Part shown: positions 1 to 8,551 of the stretch, in pieces
How the letters are laid out: each line of letters opens with the position of its first letter
Position numbering within the stretch: the stretch's first letter is position 1
Assembly (NCBI GenBank): GCA_020431985.1
Contig: JAGQHF010000029.1
Location: forward strand, 1 to 38,725
Direction: 5' to 3'
Length of the DNA: 38,725 nucleotides
From: Nitrosarchaeum sp.
Lineage (GTDB): Archaea > Thermoproteota > Nitrososphaeria > Nitrososphaerales > Nitrosopumilaceae
Notes under the pieces: generated by a model
What the model saw: the letters and a program-made list of their open reading frames with translations, nothing else
Told to the model about the DNA's origin: nothing
Database searches by the model: none
Translations under genes and position numbers: made by a program

Positions 1-132
1 GCTTTCTTTGCTGCAGTTTTTCTCTTAGGAGCTGCTTTCTTTGCTGCAGTTTTTCTCTTAGGAGCTGCTTTCTTTGCTGCAGTTTTTCTCTTAGGAGCTG
101 CTTTCTTTGCTGCAGTTTTTCTCTTAGGAGCT
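1..132. repeat. Four identical 33-bp tandem repeats
   Basis: Units at 1-33, 34-66, 67-99 and 100-132 are base-for-base identical, and a diverging partial copy starts at 133. The array may continue left of the window. The period is a multiple of three and encodes an 11-residue basic repeat on the minus strand, so copy number can change without a frameshift. Identity at synonymous positions suggests recent expansion or ongoing homogenisation by slippage or recombination. Confidence 0.95.
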
Positions 133-185
133 GCTTTCTTTGCAGTTGATCTACGTTTAGTTGCAGCTTTAGTTTTTGTAGCCAT
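1..185 (-). CDS. Lys/Ala-rich basic protein, C-terminus cut by window edge
   Basis: The minus strand reads from an ATG at 183-185 to the left edge without a stop. It begins MATKTKAATKRRSTAKKA and continues as an 11-residue repeat, APKRKTAAKKA, encoded by identical 33-bp units. The composition (Lys, Arg, Ala, Pro, Thr) resembles histone H1-like or bacterial HU-type C-terminal tails that bind nucleic acid non-specifically, so a chromatin-associated role is an inference. No folded domain is visible in the part present; the rest lies outside the window. It could also be a low-complexity tail of an RNA-binding or ribosome-associated protein. Confidence 0.7.
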   Translation of the reverse strand, partial: MATKTKAATKRRSTAKKAAPKRKTAAKKAAPKRKTAAKKAAPKRKTAAKKAAPKRKTAAKK

Positions 186-484
186 TATGCAAACGACATT
201 TTCATTCTTATTCTATGGTTAAACTAAAAATTTTTACACAATTTGATAACAATTTTTCAACGCAATTTCTTTTCTTTTCAAATTATTATGATCGATTTTT
301 TGTTTAATGTCGAACTTAATCGATCTTTTCTAACTCTCATTTTTGTTTTGTACCTACTGTTTGGATTCTGTTTTGTGCTTGAATTTTGTAGATTTACAAG
401 AAAACCAATGACTCTTTGTATAAATCACATAAAATACGATCATACTCTTGTGGTATTGATCTGTTTTTTCACAATTTTATTGTA
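186..484. other. AT-rich intergenic region, no convincing gene
   Basis: This is a very T-rich 299-bp stretch between the start of the basic-protein gene and the stop of the GTPase gene. The left end must hold the promoter of the minus-strand basic protein; an A/T-rich element around 220-235 is a candidate. A TTG-initiated reading frame of 81 codons crosses the rest, but it is extremely Phe/Leu/Ile-rich with no motif and runs into the GTPase stop, so I do not call it. Confidence 0.5.
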
Positions 485-1594
485 TTAAACACCACGCGTC
501 TTGATTATGGTTAAGACATCTTCATCTTGTAGTATGTGACCTAATCCTACTCTTTGCCCTCCAAATTTCACACTTTTACCCCAAACCATTCCGTATCTAA
601 ATTCTTGTTTCATTCTTCTGTGTAATTTATTGCAAATGTCTTCTACCGTGTCTCCTTCTCTGGCAATTAATGGTTCTTTAAAATCTGTTTCTCCACCCTT
701 GGGTCTCATGTAAATTCTAATGAAACGTAACTTTTCATAAATTTTCTCCTTCAGTAGATCTATGTTTACATCAGCATTTGCTGACACTTCTATTACTTCT
801 GATTTTATTTTTGTTTTAAGATTTTTTAGAAATTCTCTATCTACCAAATCAATTTTGTTTAAGATCGTCAGAGATCTTGAATAACTAATATTTCCTGCAA
901 TAAAATCTGATAACTGTTCTGAAGTAATATCTTCTCTTATTACTACTCTGGCACTTACAATCCCATACAAATGAAGAATGTCTTTAAGATGCTGTTCTGA
1001 AATTTTTGTTAATTTAACTTGCTGGGCAATTGCAATTCCTCCCATTGATGCTTTTTCTATTGTGATGTTTGGAGGAAGTTGATTTAGCCTAATTCCTATA
1101 TTTCCAAGCTCATTCACAAGAACGTCTTCGTGATATGGTTGAAAAACATCTAACACCAGTAACACTAAATCAGCTGTTCTTGCAACCGACAAGATTCTCT
1201 TTCCCAATCCTTTTCCACTAGATGCCCCTTTGATTATTCCTGGAAGATCCAGCACCTGAATCTTTGCTCCGTGATACTCCATCATTCCAGGAACCACGGT
1301 CAATGTTGTAAATTGAAACGCCCCAACAGCTGATTTTGCACCTGTTAATTTGTTGAGCAATGTTGATTTTCCAACACTTGGCAGTCCTATGAATACCACT
1401 GTGGCATCTCCTGCACGTCTTACATCAAAGCCATCTGTCTTTGCACTCGATTTTTTAACTTCGCTGTCCTCTTGCTCCCTTTTCAACTTTGCAATTTTTG
1501 CCTTCAGTAGACCGAGATGGTGCTCAGTTGCCTTGTTGATTTGTGTTCTGGCCATTTCGTCTTGAATGGCTTTTATTTTTTCTGGAATTCCCAA
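485..1594 (-). CDS. DRG-family GTPase (Obg/DRG superfamily) with TGS domain
   Basis: A 369-residue P-loop GTPase of the developmentally regulated GTP-binding (DRG/Rbg) type, a family linked to ribosomes and translation in eukaryotes and archaea. The order is an N-terminal helical, Lys-rich segment (1-60), G1 GLPSVGKS at 70-77, G3 DLPG at 116-119 with a glycine-rich stretch after it, G4 NKID at 246-249, and a C-terminal TGS domain from about 290. Length is typical for DRG. It is the second gene of a two-gene minus-strand unit, 6 nt after the DUF504-like gene. Family assignment is firm; the exact ribosomal role is known only by analogy. Confidence 0.93.
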   Translation of the reverse strand: MGIPEKIKAIQDEMARTQINKATEHHLGLLKAKIAKLKREQEDSEVKKSSAKTDGFDVRRAGDATVVFIGLPSVGKSTLLNKLTGAKSAVGAFQFTTLTVVPGMMEYHGAKIQVLDLPGIIKGASSGKGLGKRILSVARTADLVLLVLDVFQPYHEDVLVNELGNIGIRLNQLPPNITIEKASMGGIAIAQQVKLTKISEQHLKDILHLYGIVSARVVIREDITSEQLSDFIAGNISYSRSLTILNKIDLVDREFLKNLKTKIKSEVIEVSANADVNIDLLKEKIYEKLRFIRIYMRPKGGETDFKEPLIAREGDTVEDICNKLHRRMKQEFRYGMVWGKSVKFGGQRVGLGHILQDEDVLTIIKTRGV

Positions 1595-1600
1595 TGTTAC

Positions 1601-1816
1601 CTACTCATTTATTTTTTCAAATAGAACTGTATTATTCCTTTCAATTTTTACAATTCTTGAAACTGGAATCTTTTCAAACCCCTCTGATTCTGTGAAGAAT
1701 TCTGGCAATGTTTTTACTAAAATTTTTTCGAAGTCCCTGTAGAAAATTTTATACTCTTCTGGATTGTCTGCAAACCTTGCTTTATTGAAAATTTCCTCAA
1801 TTCGGCCTTTTTTCAC
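1601..1816 (-). CDS. Small DUF504 (UPF0248)-like protein
   Basis: A 71-residue protein starting with GTG at 1814-1816. The central EYKIFYRDF and the C-terminal IPVSRIVKIER resemble the archaeal DUF504/UPF0248 pattern, in which a beta-rich core ends in an IP-x2-RI-x-I motif. Members are short proteins of unknown or RNA-related role. The gene sits 6 nt upstream of the DRG GTPase on the same strand, so the two are probably co-transcribed. The family match is from memory of the pattern and is moderately secure; the function is not established. Confidence 0.65.
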   Translation of the reverse strand: MKKGRIEEIFNKARFADNPEEYKIFYRDFEKILVKTLPEFFTESEGFEKIPVSRIVKIERNNTVLFEKINE

Positions 1817-1904
1817 ATGAACAATAAAAAAAATAGATTAATCAATTTTGTTGATGCACTCTAAATTATAAACAAGAGTTATCCCTCATGATCTCTAGTG
1901 ATTT

Positions 1905-2138
1905 ATGATATCTAAAGACAATATTGACGATGAAGAATTATCAAATCTGTGTGATATTGTGGAAAACACATTAGAAAGCATTGTAATCCAATTTAGAGGC
2001 CATTTCTTCGAAGAGGGGATGGAAAATAAGCTAAGATCCCAATTTGAATCTCGCTTAGCAATTCTTATAGAAAAAAAGGATATAATTTCAAGAATTTACC
2101 TAGTCAACAAACACAATACATTGAAACAAGAATTTTAA
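1905..2138 (+). CDS. Small hypothetical protein
   Basis: A 77-residue, charged, probably all-helical protein that I do not recognise. It starts MISKDNIDDEELSNL and has an acidic first third and a basic last third. It is divergent from the DUF504-like gene, with an A/T-rich element (TAAATTATAAA) around 1861-1871 that could serve as its TATA box with a short leader. There is no signal peptide, membrane segment or metal motif. Codon use looks like the neighbours. It could be a lineage-specific small cytosolic protein. Confidence 0.55.
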   Translation: MISKDNIDDEELSNLCDIVENTLESIVIQFRGHFFEEGMENKLRSQFESRLAILIEKKDIISRIYLVNKHNTLKQEF

Positions 2139-2218
2139 AAGCTCTGGATCTTTTTAAAAAAGAATACGAATCCTGATACTTCCAAAATTTTCTAATATGC
2201 CTACTCCTTTATCTCTAC

Positions 2219-2572
2219 ATGGACTTAAAGTCATTATGTGAAGATGTAATGGAATCTGACCCTAAAATCCGGTTTTCCATGATTGTTGTAGATGGGGAGA
2301 AAAAATATGGTGGTTACCGATATGATACGGTTGAAATTTTGAATTCGGATGAATTGGACAGATCTATCTGGTATGCATATGAGAGGATGTGTGGAAGACA
2401 TAGTCAAGAACACAAGCTTGGAAAGACAAAGTTTGCCCTTGGTGTTTATGAAAATGTAAAAAGAGCAACTTTTCCTTTAAACCGTCATACTTTGTTACTT
2501 GTGAGCATGGAACCCAACTCTGATCATGATGGCATAATCAACAAAGTTTTGAAACTTATCGAGAAGGCATAG
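2219..2572 (+). CDS. Hypothetical protein, possibly roadblock-like fold
   Basis: A 117-residue cytosolic protein. The N-terminal helix is followed by a strand pair (RFSMIVVDG, KKYGGYRYD), a helix, and a C-terminal strand-helix unit (TLLLVSMEPN, then DGIINKVLKLIEK). That order is reminiscent of roadblock/longin-like domains, but I see no diagnostic motif, so the fold is a guess. An A/T-rich box near 2189-2198 lies about 25 nt before the ATG. It stands just upstream of the HAD phosphatase, which has its own promoter-like box. Confidence 0.7.
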   Translation: MDLKSLCEDVMESDPKIRFSMIVVDGEKKYGGYRYDTVEILNSDELDRSIWYAYERMCGRHSQEHKLGKTKFALGVYENVKRATFPLNRHTLLLVSMEPNSDHDGIINKVLKLIEKA

Positions 2573-2573
2573 C

Positions 2574-2582
2574 ATATATTTT
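2574..2582 (+). promoter_or_regulatory. TATA-like box for the HAD phosphatase/argS genes
   Basis: The sequence CATATATTT lies about 24 nt upstream of the ATG at 2602, with no ribosome-binding site between. The spacing fits a leaderless archaeal transcript reading into the phosphatase and argS. Confidence 0.5.
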
Positions 2583-2601
2583 TGACACAGAAACTTCTCC
2601 C

Positions 2602-3297
2602 ATGAATCAAAAAACTTTTGCAGTGGATATTGATGGAACGATAACAGAAAATGGTGGTGGAAGAATACATTTGGATGCATTAGCAGCATTACGGCATTTG
2701 ACTCTTTTAGGACACAACGTTATTTTTGTTACAGGCCGCTCTTCAATTGAGGGTTATTTACTTGCTGTATTTGGCGGAACAACAAAAATTGCGGTTGGAG
2801 AAAATGGTGGTTGTATAACCCTAGATACCAATGAACACATTAAACTTGGAAACATGGACAAATGCCAAGAGGCACTGAGAATAATTCAAAAAAATATTGA
2901 TAATGTATTTGAAAAGCCAGTATTTCCCAGAATGACAGAAGTAGTCTTGGAACGTACATTTGATTTAGACTTGGCACGACGCCTCATGGAATCACAAAAA
3001 ATTGACGTCTCTTTATCTGATAGCCAATATGCATTTCACATAAACTCATCTGGAGTCGACAAAGGAACTGGATTCAAAGAGATCATGAAAAAACTTTCGA
3101 TACAACCAAACGATGTAATTGCTATTGGAGACAGTGCAACCGACATACCTTTGTTTAAAATAGCAAAAACCAGCATTGCTTTGGGTAATGCCTCTGAATT
3201 TGTGAAATCTGAGGCCACAATGACTATGTCTGCCAAGGCGGGAGATGGTGTTATTGAGGCATTAGATACATTAGCGCCAACATTATCTAGATTATAG
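2602..3297 (+). CDS. pgp: HAD-family phosphatase, archaeal phosphoglycolate phosphatase type
   Basis: A 231-residue HAD hydrolase (class IIB cap). Motif I is DIDGT near residue 9, with the nucleophile and acid/base Asp pair. Motif II is the Thr of VTGRS near residue 44, the conserved Lys is in SGVDKGTG, and motif III/IV is GDSATDIPLF. This fits archaeal phosphoglycolate phosphatase (TA0175 type), which removes phosphate from 2-phosphoglycolate. Related IIB enzymes act on sugar phosphates, so the substrate is less certain than the family. argS begins 2 nt after its stop codon, which indicates one transcript. Confidence 0.85.
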   Translation: MNQKTFAVDIDGTITENGGGRIHLDALAALRHLTLLGHNVIFVTGRSSIEGYLLAVFGGTTKIAVGENGGCITLDTNEHIKLGNMDKCQEALRIIQKNIDNVFEKPVFPRMTEVVLERTFDLDLARRLMESQKIDVSLSDSQYAFHINSSGVDKGTGFKEIMKKLSIQPNDVIAIGDSATDIPLFKIAKTSIALGNASEFVKSEATMTMSAKAGDGVIEALDTLAPTLSRL

Positions 3298-3299
3298 GC

Positions 3300-5186
3300 A
3301 TGTCATTCAAATCAATAATCGACGAGATTGAAAATAATCTAAATAAAATCTTAGACGATCTATCCGTATATGATGTTCCGTTTTCCGTTGAGCCAGCAAA
3401 GCCTGGATTTGGCGATGTAAGCTCTAACATTGCTTTCTTACTGGCAAAACATTTGAAAAAAAAACCCAGTGATATTGCCTTGCTTGTTTCGGAGAAATAC
3501 TCCTCATGCACAAGCACACTTGTTCTTAAATCTGAAGCTCATTTGTCTGGTTATCTAAACTTTTTTGCAGATTGGGAAAAACTCAACCAATTAATCATTT
3601 CAGAGTCAGTTCTAGATGAATATGGCTCTGTAAATCTTGGACGCGGATTACAAGTTACAGTTGAGCATACAAGTGTAAACCCAAATAAAGCACTACACAT
3701 TGGTCACATCCGTAATATAGTAATTGGTGATGTTCTCTCCCGGATACTGGTAAAATCTAATCATGACGTAAAAATCTTAAATTACATTGATGATTCTGGA
3801 CTGCAAGTAGCTGACATTATAGTTGGGTTTAAACATCTCGACTTTGATCAAAACCCGCCAGATGCAAAAAAGTTTGATCATTACTGTGGAGATGTTGTAT
3901 ATGTTAAAACAACTGAAAAGTACGAGTCTGATTCTAATTTACAGGAAATTCGAAAGAACACTCTAAAAGAATTAGAAAATGAGCATTCAGACACAGCAAA
4001 ATTTGCAGATCACATCACAAAACGTGTTCTATCTGCTCAGCTAGAGACATGTTGGAATCTGGGTGTTTATTATGATTGTCTTAATTTTGAATCACAGATA
4101 ATTCGTTCTGGGTTGTGGAAGAAAATTTTTGAAAATCTAAAAGATCTCCACATCATCGAATATGAAAATGAGGGAAAGAACGCGGGATGTTGGACAATCA
4201 AAGGTGAAGAAAATGAAGAGGACAAAGTGCTTGTGAGAAGTAATGGAACTGCTACATACATTGCAAAAGATATCCCATATGCAGTTTGGAAACTTGGATT
4301 GATAGATGACCCGTTTAATTACAGAAAGTATGAAAAAAACCAACCTTCCAAGAAAATTTTATGGCAAACTACTCTGGATGAATCTACCGAACCAAAACAA
4401 AAATTTTCAGGACAAAAGGTAATCACAGTTATAGATTCAAGACAAACAAGATTACAAAAAATCATAACTTCACTTATCCGAAAATTAAGTAATACTGACA
4501 ATTCATATCTACATCTAAGTTATGAATCAGTAACATTAAGTCCAGACACGGCAAAAACTCTGGGATTGAATACTGGTGGGAAACAAGCTCAAATGTCTGG
4601 TAGAAAAGGTCTCTATGTAAATGCAGATTCTGTTTACAGTTTACTTAAATCCAAGACAATCAAAGAAACTCAAAGACGCCACCCAGAGCTGTCAGAATCG
4701 GAAATTGAGACAATTGCCCATCAAGTAACAGTTGGCACATTACGTTACGAAATGATCAAACAAGATCTTGACAAAATCATTTCTTTTGACTTGACAAAAT
4801 CCCTTAGTCTTGAAGGGGATACTGCATCCTATATTCAATATGCTCATGCCCGTGCAACCCGAATCTTAGAAAAGTCTGAAAAGTTGGTTACAATAGATGT
4901 CAATTTTGGCCTTCTTTCTGATTTACATGAAAAGGAACTTATCAAAATGATTGGCTTATTTGACATACAGGTCATTGACGCTGCCAAGAATCTTTCGCCT
5001 AAAGTAATTTCTCGATACTGTCACGATCTTGCAGTTGCTTTCAATTCATTTTATGAACATGTTAAGGTATTGGGGTTGGATGATAACACTCTTGAAGATG
5101 CCCGATTATGTTTGGTCAATTCGTTTAAAAACACCATTGAAAAATCCCTTGACATACTTGGTATTTCTGCTCCAAGCAAGATGTAA
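3300..5186 (+). CDS. argS: Arginine-tRNA ligase
   Basis: A 628-residue class I aminoacyl-tRNA synthetase that charges tRNA-Arg. An N-terminal Arg-tRNA synthetase domain (about 1-110) precedes the HIGH signature HIGH at 133-136 within NPNKALHIGH. The KMSKS-equivalent loop is QMSGRKG near 432, and a DALR anticodon-binding domain follows from about 510. The length is normal. It follows the phosphatase after 2 nt, so translation is probably coupled. About 90 nt without a gene separate it from trmI. Confidence 0.97.
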   Translation: MSFKSIIDEIENNLNKILDDLSVYDVPFSVEPAKPGFGDVSSNIAFLLAKHLKKKPSDIALLVSEKYSSCTSTLVLKSEAHLSGYLNFFADWEKLNQLIISESVLDEYGSVNLGRGLQVTVEHTSVNPNKALHIGHIRNIVIGDVLSRILVKSNHDVKILNYIDDSGLQVADIIVGFKHLDFDQNPPDAKKFDHYCGDVVYVKTTEKYESDSNLQEIRKNTLKELENEHSDTAKFADHITKRVLSAQLETCWNLGVYYDCLNFESQIIRSGLWKKIFENLKDLHIIEYENEGKNAGCWTIKGEENEEDKVLVRSNGTATYIAKDIPYAVWKLGLIDDPFNYRKYEKNQPSKKILWQTTLDESTEPKQKFSGQKVITVIDSRQTRLQKIITSLIRKLSNTDNSYLHLSYESVTLSPDTAKTLGLNTGGKQAQMSGRKGLYVNADSVYSLLKSKTIKETQRRHPELSESEIETIAHQVTVGTLRYEMIKQDLDKIISFDLTKSLSLEGDTASYIQYAHARATRILEKSEKLVTIDVNFGLLSDLHEKELIKMIGLFDIQVIDAAKNLSPKVISRYCHDLAVAFNSFYEHVKVLGLDDNTLEDARLCLVNSFKNTIEKSLDILGISAPSKM

Positions 5187-5274
5187 CCATATGTTTGAAG
5201 TGATTTCACTATGATGCTGTTTGATATTTTACTGACCACAATTTCCAATTAGTTAGGTTCTTATCCAAAAATTC

Positions 5275-6099
5275 GTGAATGTTTTCATGGAGAAGATCAA
5301 ACAAAATTCGTATGTGTTGTTTTACTTTAATCATTCAAAAAAATGGCTTGTCAAGCTTTCAAAAAAAGAGTCTCTTCATACACACATTGGAGTCATAAAA
5401 CATGCAGACGCAATTGGCAAGGAATATGGAGCAAGGTTAACCACAAACAAGGACAAGTATGTCTATCTGCTTAAACCCACAATTTATGATTATATAATGA
5501 AAATACAACATGGGACTCAAATAGTATATCCAAAAGATATTGGCTATATTATAGCAAGAGCTGGAATCGCTAACGGCCAAAAGATTTTGGAAATAGGTAC
5601 TGGTAGTGGGTCTCTTACCTCTTTTGTTGCAAGTGTTGTAAAACCACGTGGTCATGTATACACATTTGATGTTGATGATAACTTCATGAAAATTGCTGAG
5701 AAAAATATCAAAAAAGCTGGTGTTTCCAAATATGTTACTCAACAAAATCTTGATTTAAAAACTGCAAAAACATTACCCGTTGAAAACATTGATGCTGCTC
5801 TAATTGATCTTGGTGATCCGTGGACTGTAATTCCTATAGTTCGCAAGATGTTAAAAGGAAGTGGCGCAGTCTTTGCAATTTGTCCAACAATGAACCAACT
5901 CGAAAAGCTTACCATGGCATTGACTGAAAATGAATTTACCGATATTGAATGCACTGAACATATCTTGCGAACAATAGATGCACGCGAAGGCAAAACCCGA
6001 CACTCTTTTCAGGGCATAGGCCATACTACCTATCTATGTTACGCACGAAAAGCCTATTTCGGAAGTCCAAATCTAAAAAAAACTCATGCGTCTGAGTAA
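5275..6099 (+). CDS. trmI: tRNA (adenine-58-N1)-methyltransferase
   Basis: A SAM-dependent methyltransferase of the TrmI/GCD14 family, which makes m1A58 (and m1A57 in some archaea) in the T-loop of tRNA. A small N-terminal beta domain (1-75) precedes the Rossmann core. Motif I is LEIGTGSGSLT at about 101-111, and motif II ends in DVDD. The conserved catalytic-loop region contains IDLGDPW. The first possible start is GTG at 5275; an ATG at 5287 would shorten it by four residues. It lies downstream of argS, so the region carries two tRNA-related genes. Confidence 0.93.
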   Translation: MNVFMEKIKQNSYVLFYFNHSKKWLVKLSKKESLHTHIGVIKHADAIGKEYGARLTTNKDKYVYLLKPTIYDYIMKIQHGTQIVYPKDIGYIIARAGIANGQKILEIGTGSGSLTSFVASVVKPRGHVYTFDVDDNFMKIAEKNIKKAGVSKYVTQQNLDLKTAKTLPVENIDAALIDLGDPWTVIPIVRKMLKGSGAVFAICPTMNQLEKLTMALTENEFTDIECTEHILRTIDAREGKTRHSFQGIGHTTYLCYARKAYFGSPNLKKTHASE

Positions 6100-6147
6100 A
6101 TAGAAAAAATAAAAAAAGTTTATTCACCATCAGATGATGATTGTTTC

Positions 6148-7011
6148 ATGACAAGAAAAAACCTCCAATTATCCGATGTTAGAAAATTTATTCCGTCACG
6201 TAAGTTCAGCTCTAGAAAAGGAGATAATGGTGTGGTATTGGTTGTGGGCGGCAGTTATCTCTATCATGGAGCTCCCATATTATCATCAATGGCAGCATTG
6301 CGATGTGGGACAGACTTGGTGTATACTGCTGTTCCAAAAACTAATGTCACGTCTACCCGCTCGTTTTCTCCTAACCTTATAGTCATTCCATTAGCAGATC
6401 AAAAACTTACACGCGGTACCGTCACAAAGCTTCTTGGGATGCTGCCGAGAAATTTGGACGCTGCAACCATCGGAATGGGACTTGCCATTCAGGAAAAAAA
6501 TGCTTTGATTAATCTTATAAAATCACTGCTTGACAAAGATGTTCGTTTGTCTTTAGATGCTAGTGCTTTGTTTCCTGATGTTTTACAATTTCTTTGTGAT
6601 AAAAATGTCGTCGTAACCCCTCATGCTGGAGAATTTCAGAGGCTTTTTGGAGTATCGCCTCCTATTTCTAAAAATGAAAGAACTAAGATGGTAGAAAAAT
6701 ATGCATTGGATCATGGAATTACAGTGTTATTGAAAGGCCCTACTGACATCATCTCTGATGGGAAAACAACTTTTCTTTATGAGAAAAAAACTCCAGCCAT
6801 GACTGTTGGTGGAACTGGAGATGTATTATCTGGACTTGTTGCAGGCATGCTATCAAAAAACCGCAATACTGTAGAATCTGCATCTGCGGCCGCATTCATA
6901 AATGGCCTTGCAGGAAAAAAAGCTCAAAAAAATTTAGGTCTACATATGACTTCTATGGATTTAATAGATGAACTTCCGGGTGCGATGAAGCCATTTGATA
7001 AAATAGTTTGA
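6148..7011 (+). CDS. nnrD: ADP-dependent (S)-NAD(P)H-hydrate dehydratase
   Basis: A 287-residue ribokinase-fold enzyme of the YjeF C-terminal family that repairs hydrated NAD(P)H using ADP (or ATP). Visible signatures are KGDNGVVLVVGGS at about 24-36, TPHAGEFQRLFG (about 157-168), the KGPTDII segment, and the anion-hole motif GGTGDVLSGLVAG near 222-234. In many organisms it is fused to the NnrE epimerase; here the N-terminal epimerase domain is absent. The following peptidase gene begins just after or overlapping the stop codon. Confidence 0.93.
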   Translation: MTRKNLQLSDVRKFIPSRKFSSRKGDNGVVLVVGGSYLYHGAPILSSMAALRCGTDLVYTAVPKTNVTSTRSFSPNLIVIPLADQKLTRGTVTKLLGMLPRNLDAATIGMGLAIQEKNALINLIKSLLDKDVRLSLDASALFPDVLQFLCDKNVVVTPHAGEFQRLFGVSPPISKNERTKMVEKYALDHGITVLLKGPTDIISDGKTTFLYEKKTPAMTVGGTGDVLSGLVAGMLSKNRNTVESASAAAFINGLAGKKAQKNLGLHMTSMDLIDELPGAMKPFDKIV

Positions 7012-7016
7012 CGCTA

Positions 7017-8369
7017 ATGAATCCGTTAAAATATGTAGATTCACAAATGCCGCAGCTTCTTTCTGATTTACAGAAACTCATTAGACAACCTAGCATATCT
7101 GCAAAAAACGAAGGAATCGAAGAATGCGCAAAATTGGTTAAACAACTGCTGACAAAAACTGGCATAAAATCTGAAATACTGAGATTGAAAGGCGCTGCAC
7201 CAGTAGTTTATGGCGAAATAATCTCAAAATCAAATCCCTCGAAAACATTACTTTTCTATAACCATTATGATGTCCAGCCTGTAGAACCGTTCAATTTGTG
7301 GGATGATCATCCATTTAGTGGAAAGATAAAAGGAAACAAGATTTTTGGTCGTGGTTCTTCTGACGACAAGGGCGAACTAATTACAAGAATTCAAGCTGTT
7401 AGCGCATATGTGAAAACAACAGGGGATGTCCCATGCAATATTAAATTCCTAATTGAAGGGGAGGAAGAAACCGGAAGTGCCCATATTGAAAATTATCTAA
7501 AAAAATACCGTAGAAAATTTTCATGTGATGGAGTTATCTGGGAATTTGGTTACGTTGATTCAAAGAATAGGCCTGTTGTTGGATTAGGAATGAAAGGACT
7601 TTTGTTTGTTGAATTGTCAATTATTGAATCAATCCGCGATGCTCACTCTAGCTTGGCAGTTCTAATAAAAAATCCTGCATGGAGGCTCATTAATGCATTA
7701 AATACACTACGTGACACAAATGGACGAATTCTAATAAAAGATTGGTACAAAGATGTAAAACCATTGTCTAAAGATGAATTGCGTATAATCTCAAAAGAAC
7801 CATTTGATGAACAATCTTTTAAGAAAGAGTTTGGTGTATCGTCATTTATTGGGAATATACATGGGATAAATGCAAAGAAAGCTCTGGTAGGATCTGGAAC
7901 TTGTAATATTGCAGGGCTTGTATCTGGTTATACTGAAGAAGGTGCAAAAACTGTGTTGCCTAGCAAGGCATTAGCTAAAATTGATTTCAGATTAGTGCCT
8001 AACATGGATCCTAAAAAACAAGTACTTAGACTTAAACGTCATTTAAATTCAAAGGGATTTTCTGATATTGATGTTAAGGTTTATCATGGAGAAGCTGCTG
8101 CTAGAACCAATCCTTCAGATCCATTTGTGACCATTGTAAAACAAGCAGCTGATGAGTCATACGGAAAATCAATTCTCAATATATCCAATGCAGGTACTGG
8201 TCCTATGGCGTCATTTGTGAGTGTTCTGAACACTCCTTGTGTCTCCATCGGAAGCACATACATGTTTTCGAGAATACATTCCCCTAACGAATTTGCACGG
8301 ATCGATTTACTTAAAAAAACAACAAAATGCATGTGTCTTGTTATGGATAAAATGGGAAATTTGACCTAG
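7017..8369 (+). CDS. M20 family metallopeptidase (CNDP/ArgE/DapE-like)
   Basis: A cytosolic dinuclear zinc peptidase of about 450 residues. The metal-binding motifs are clear: HYDVQP near residue 80, GRGSSDDKGEL near 110, and EGEEETGS near 150. The dimerisation-domain segment containing LPSKALAKIDFR and a C-terminal His region follow. The layout is closest to the CNDP2-like dipeptidase branch of M20, but ArgE/DapE-type amidohydrolases share these motifs, so the substrate is open. I chose ATG at 7017, 5 nt after the nnrD stop; TTG at 7008 would overlap it. Confidence 0.9.
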   Translation: MNPLKYVDSQMPQLLSDLQKLIRQPSISAKNEGIEECAKLVKQLLTKTGIKSEILRLKGAAPVVYGEIISKSNPSKTLLFYNHYDVQPVEPFNLWDDHPFSGKIKGNKIFGRGSSDDKGELITRIQAVSAYVKTTGDVPCNIKFLIEGEEETGSAHIENYLKKYRRKFSCDGVIWEFGYVDSKNRPVVGLGMKGLLFVELSIIESIRDAHSSLAVLIKNPAWRLINALNTLRDTNGRILIKDWYKDVKPLSKDELRIISKEPFDEQSFKKEFGVSSFIGNIHGINAKKALVGSGTCNIAGLVSGYTEEGAKTVLPSKALAKIDFRLVPNMDPKKQVLRLKRHLNSKGFSDIDVKVYHGEAAARTNPSDPFVTIVKQAADESYGKSILNISNAGTGPMASFVSVLNTPCVSIGSTYMFSRIHSPNEFARIDLLKKTTKCMCLVMDKMGNLT

Positions 8370-8522
8370 CATGATGCTGTCTTTGTATTGTATATGTGAT
8401 CGAAAAACAATCCACCAAAATTGAAAGTATTACGGTACATTCTATTTCAAATTTGTCTAATCTCTAATGGCGCTCCTCATTGTATAAAATATTTGTTCAC
8501 GGGCATCTCTGAGGAGAAAGCC

Positions 8523-8532
8523 CTTTATTATG
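8523..8532 (+). promoter_or_regulatory. TATA-like box upstream of psmB
   Basis: CTTTATTATG is centred about 25 nt before the psmB ATG, which fits a leaderless transcript. A second A/T box, TATAAAAT at 8483-8490, lies 62 nt upstream and would give a leader of about 36 nt. Either could be the real promoter. Confidence 0.45.
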
Positions 8533-8551
8533 CTCTAAAATGATTTGATAC

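Noticed and set aside
1-132. CRISPR array
   Set aside because: The 33-bp units are directly adjacent with no spacers and encode a basic peptide repeat, so it is a coding tandem repeat.
243-488. 81-codon plus-strand frame in the spacer before the GTPase
   Set aside because: TTG start, extreme Phe/Leu/Ile content typical of T-rich DNA, no motif, and it runs into the GTPase stop.
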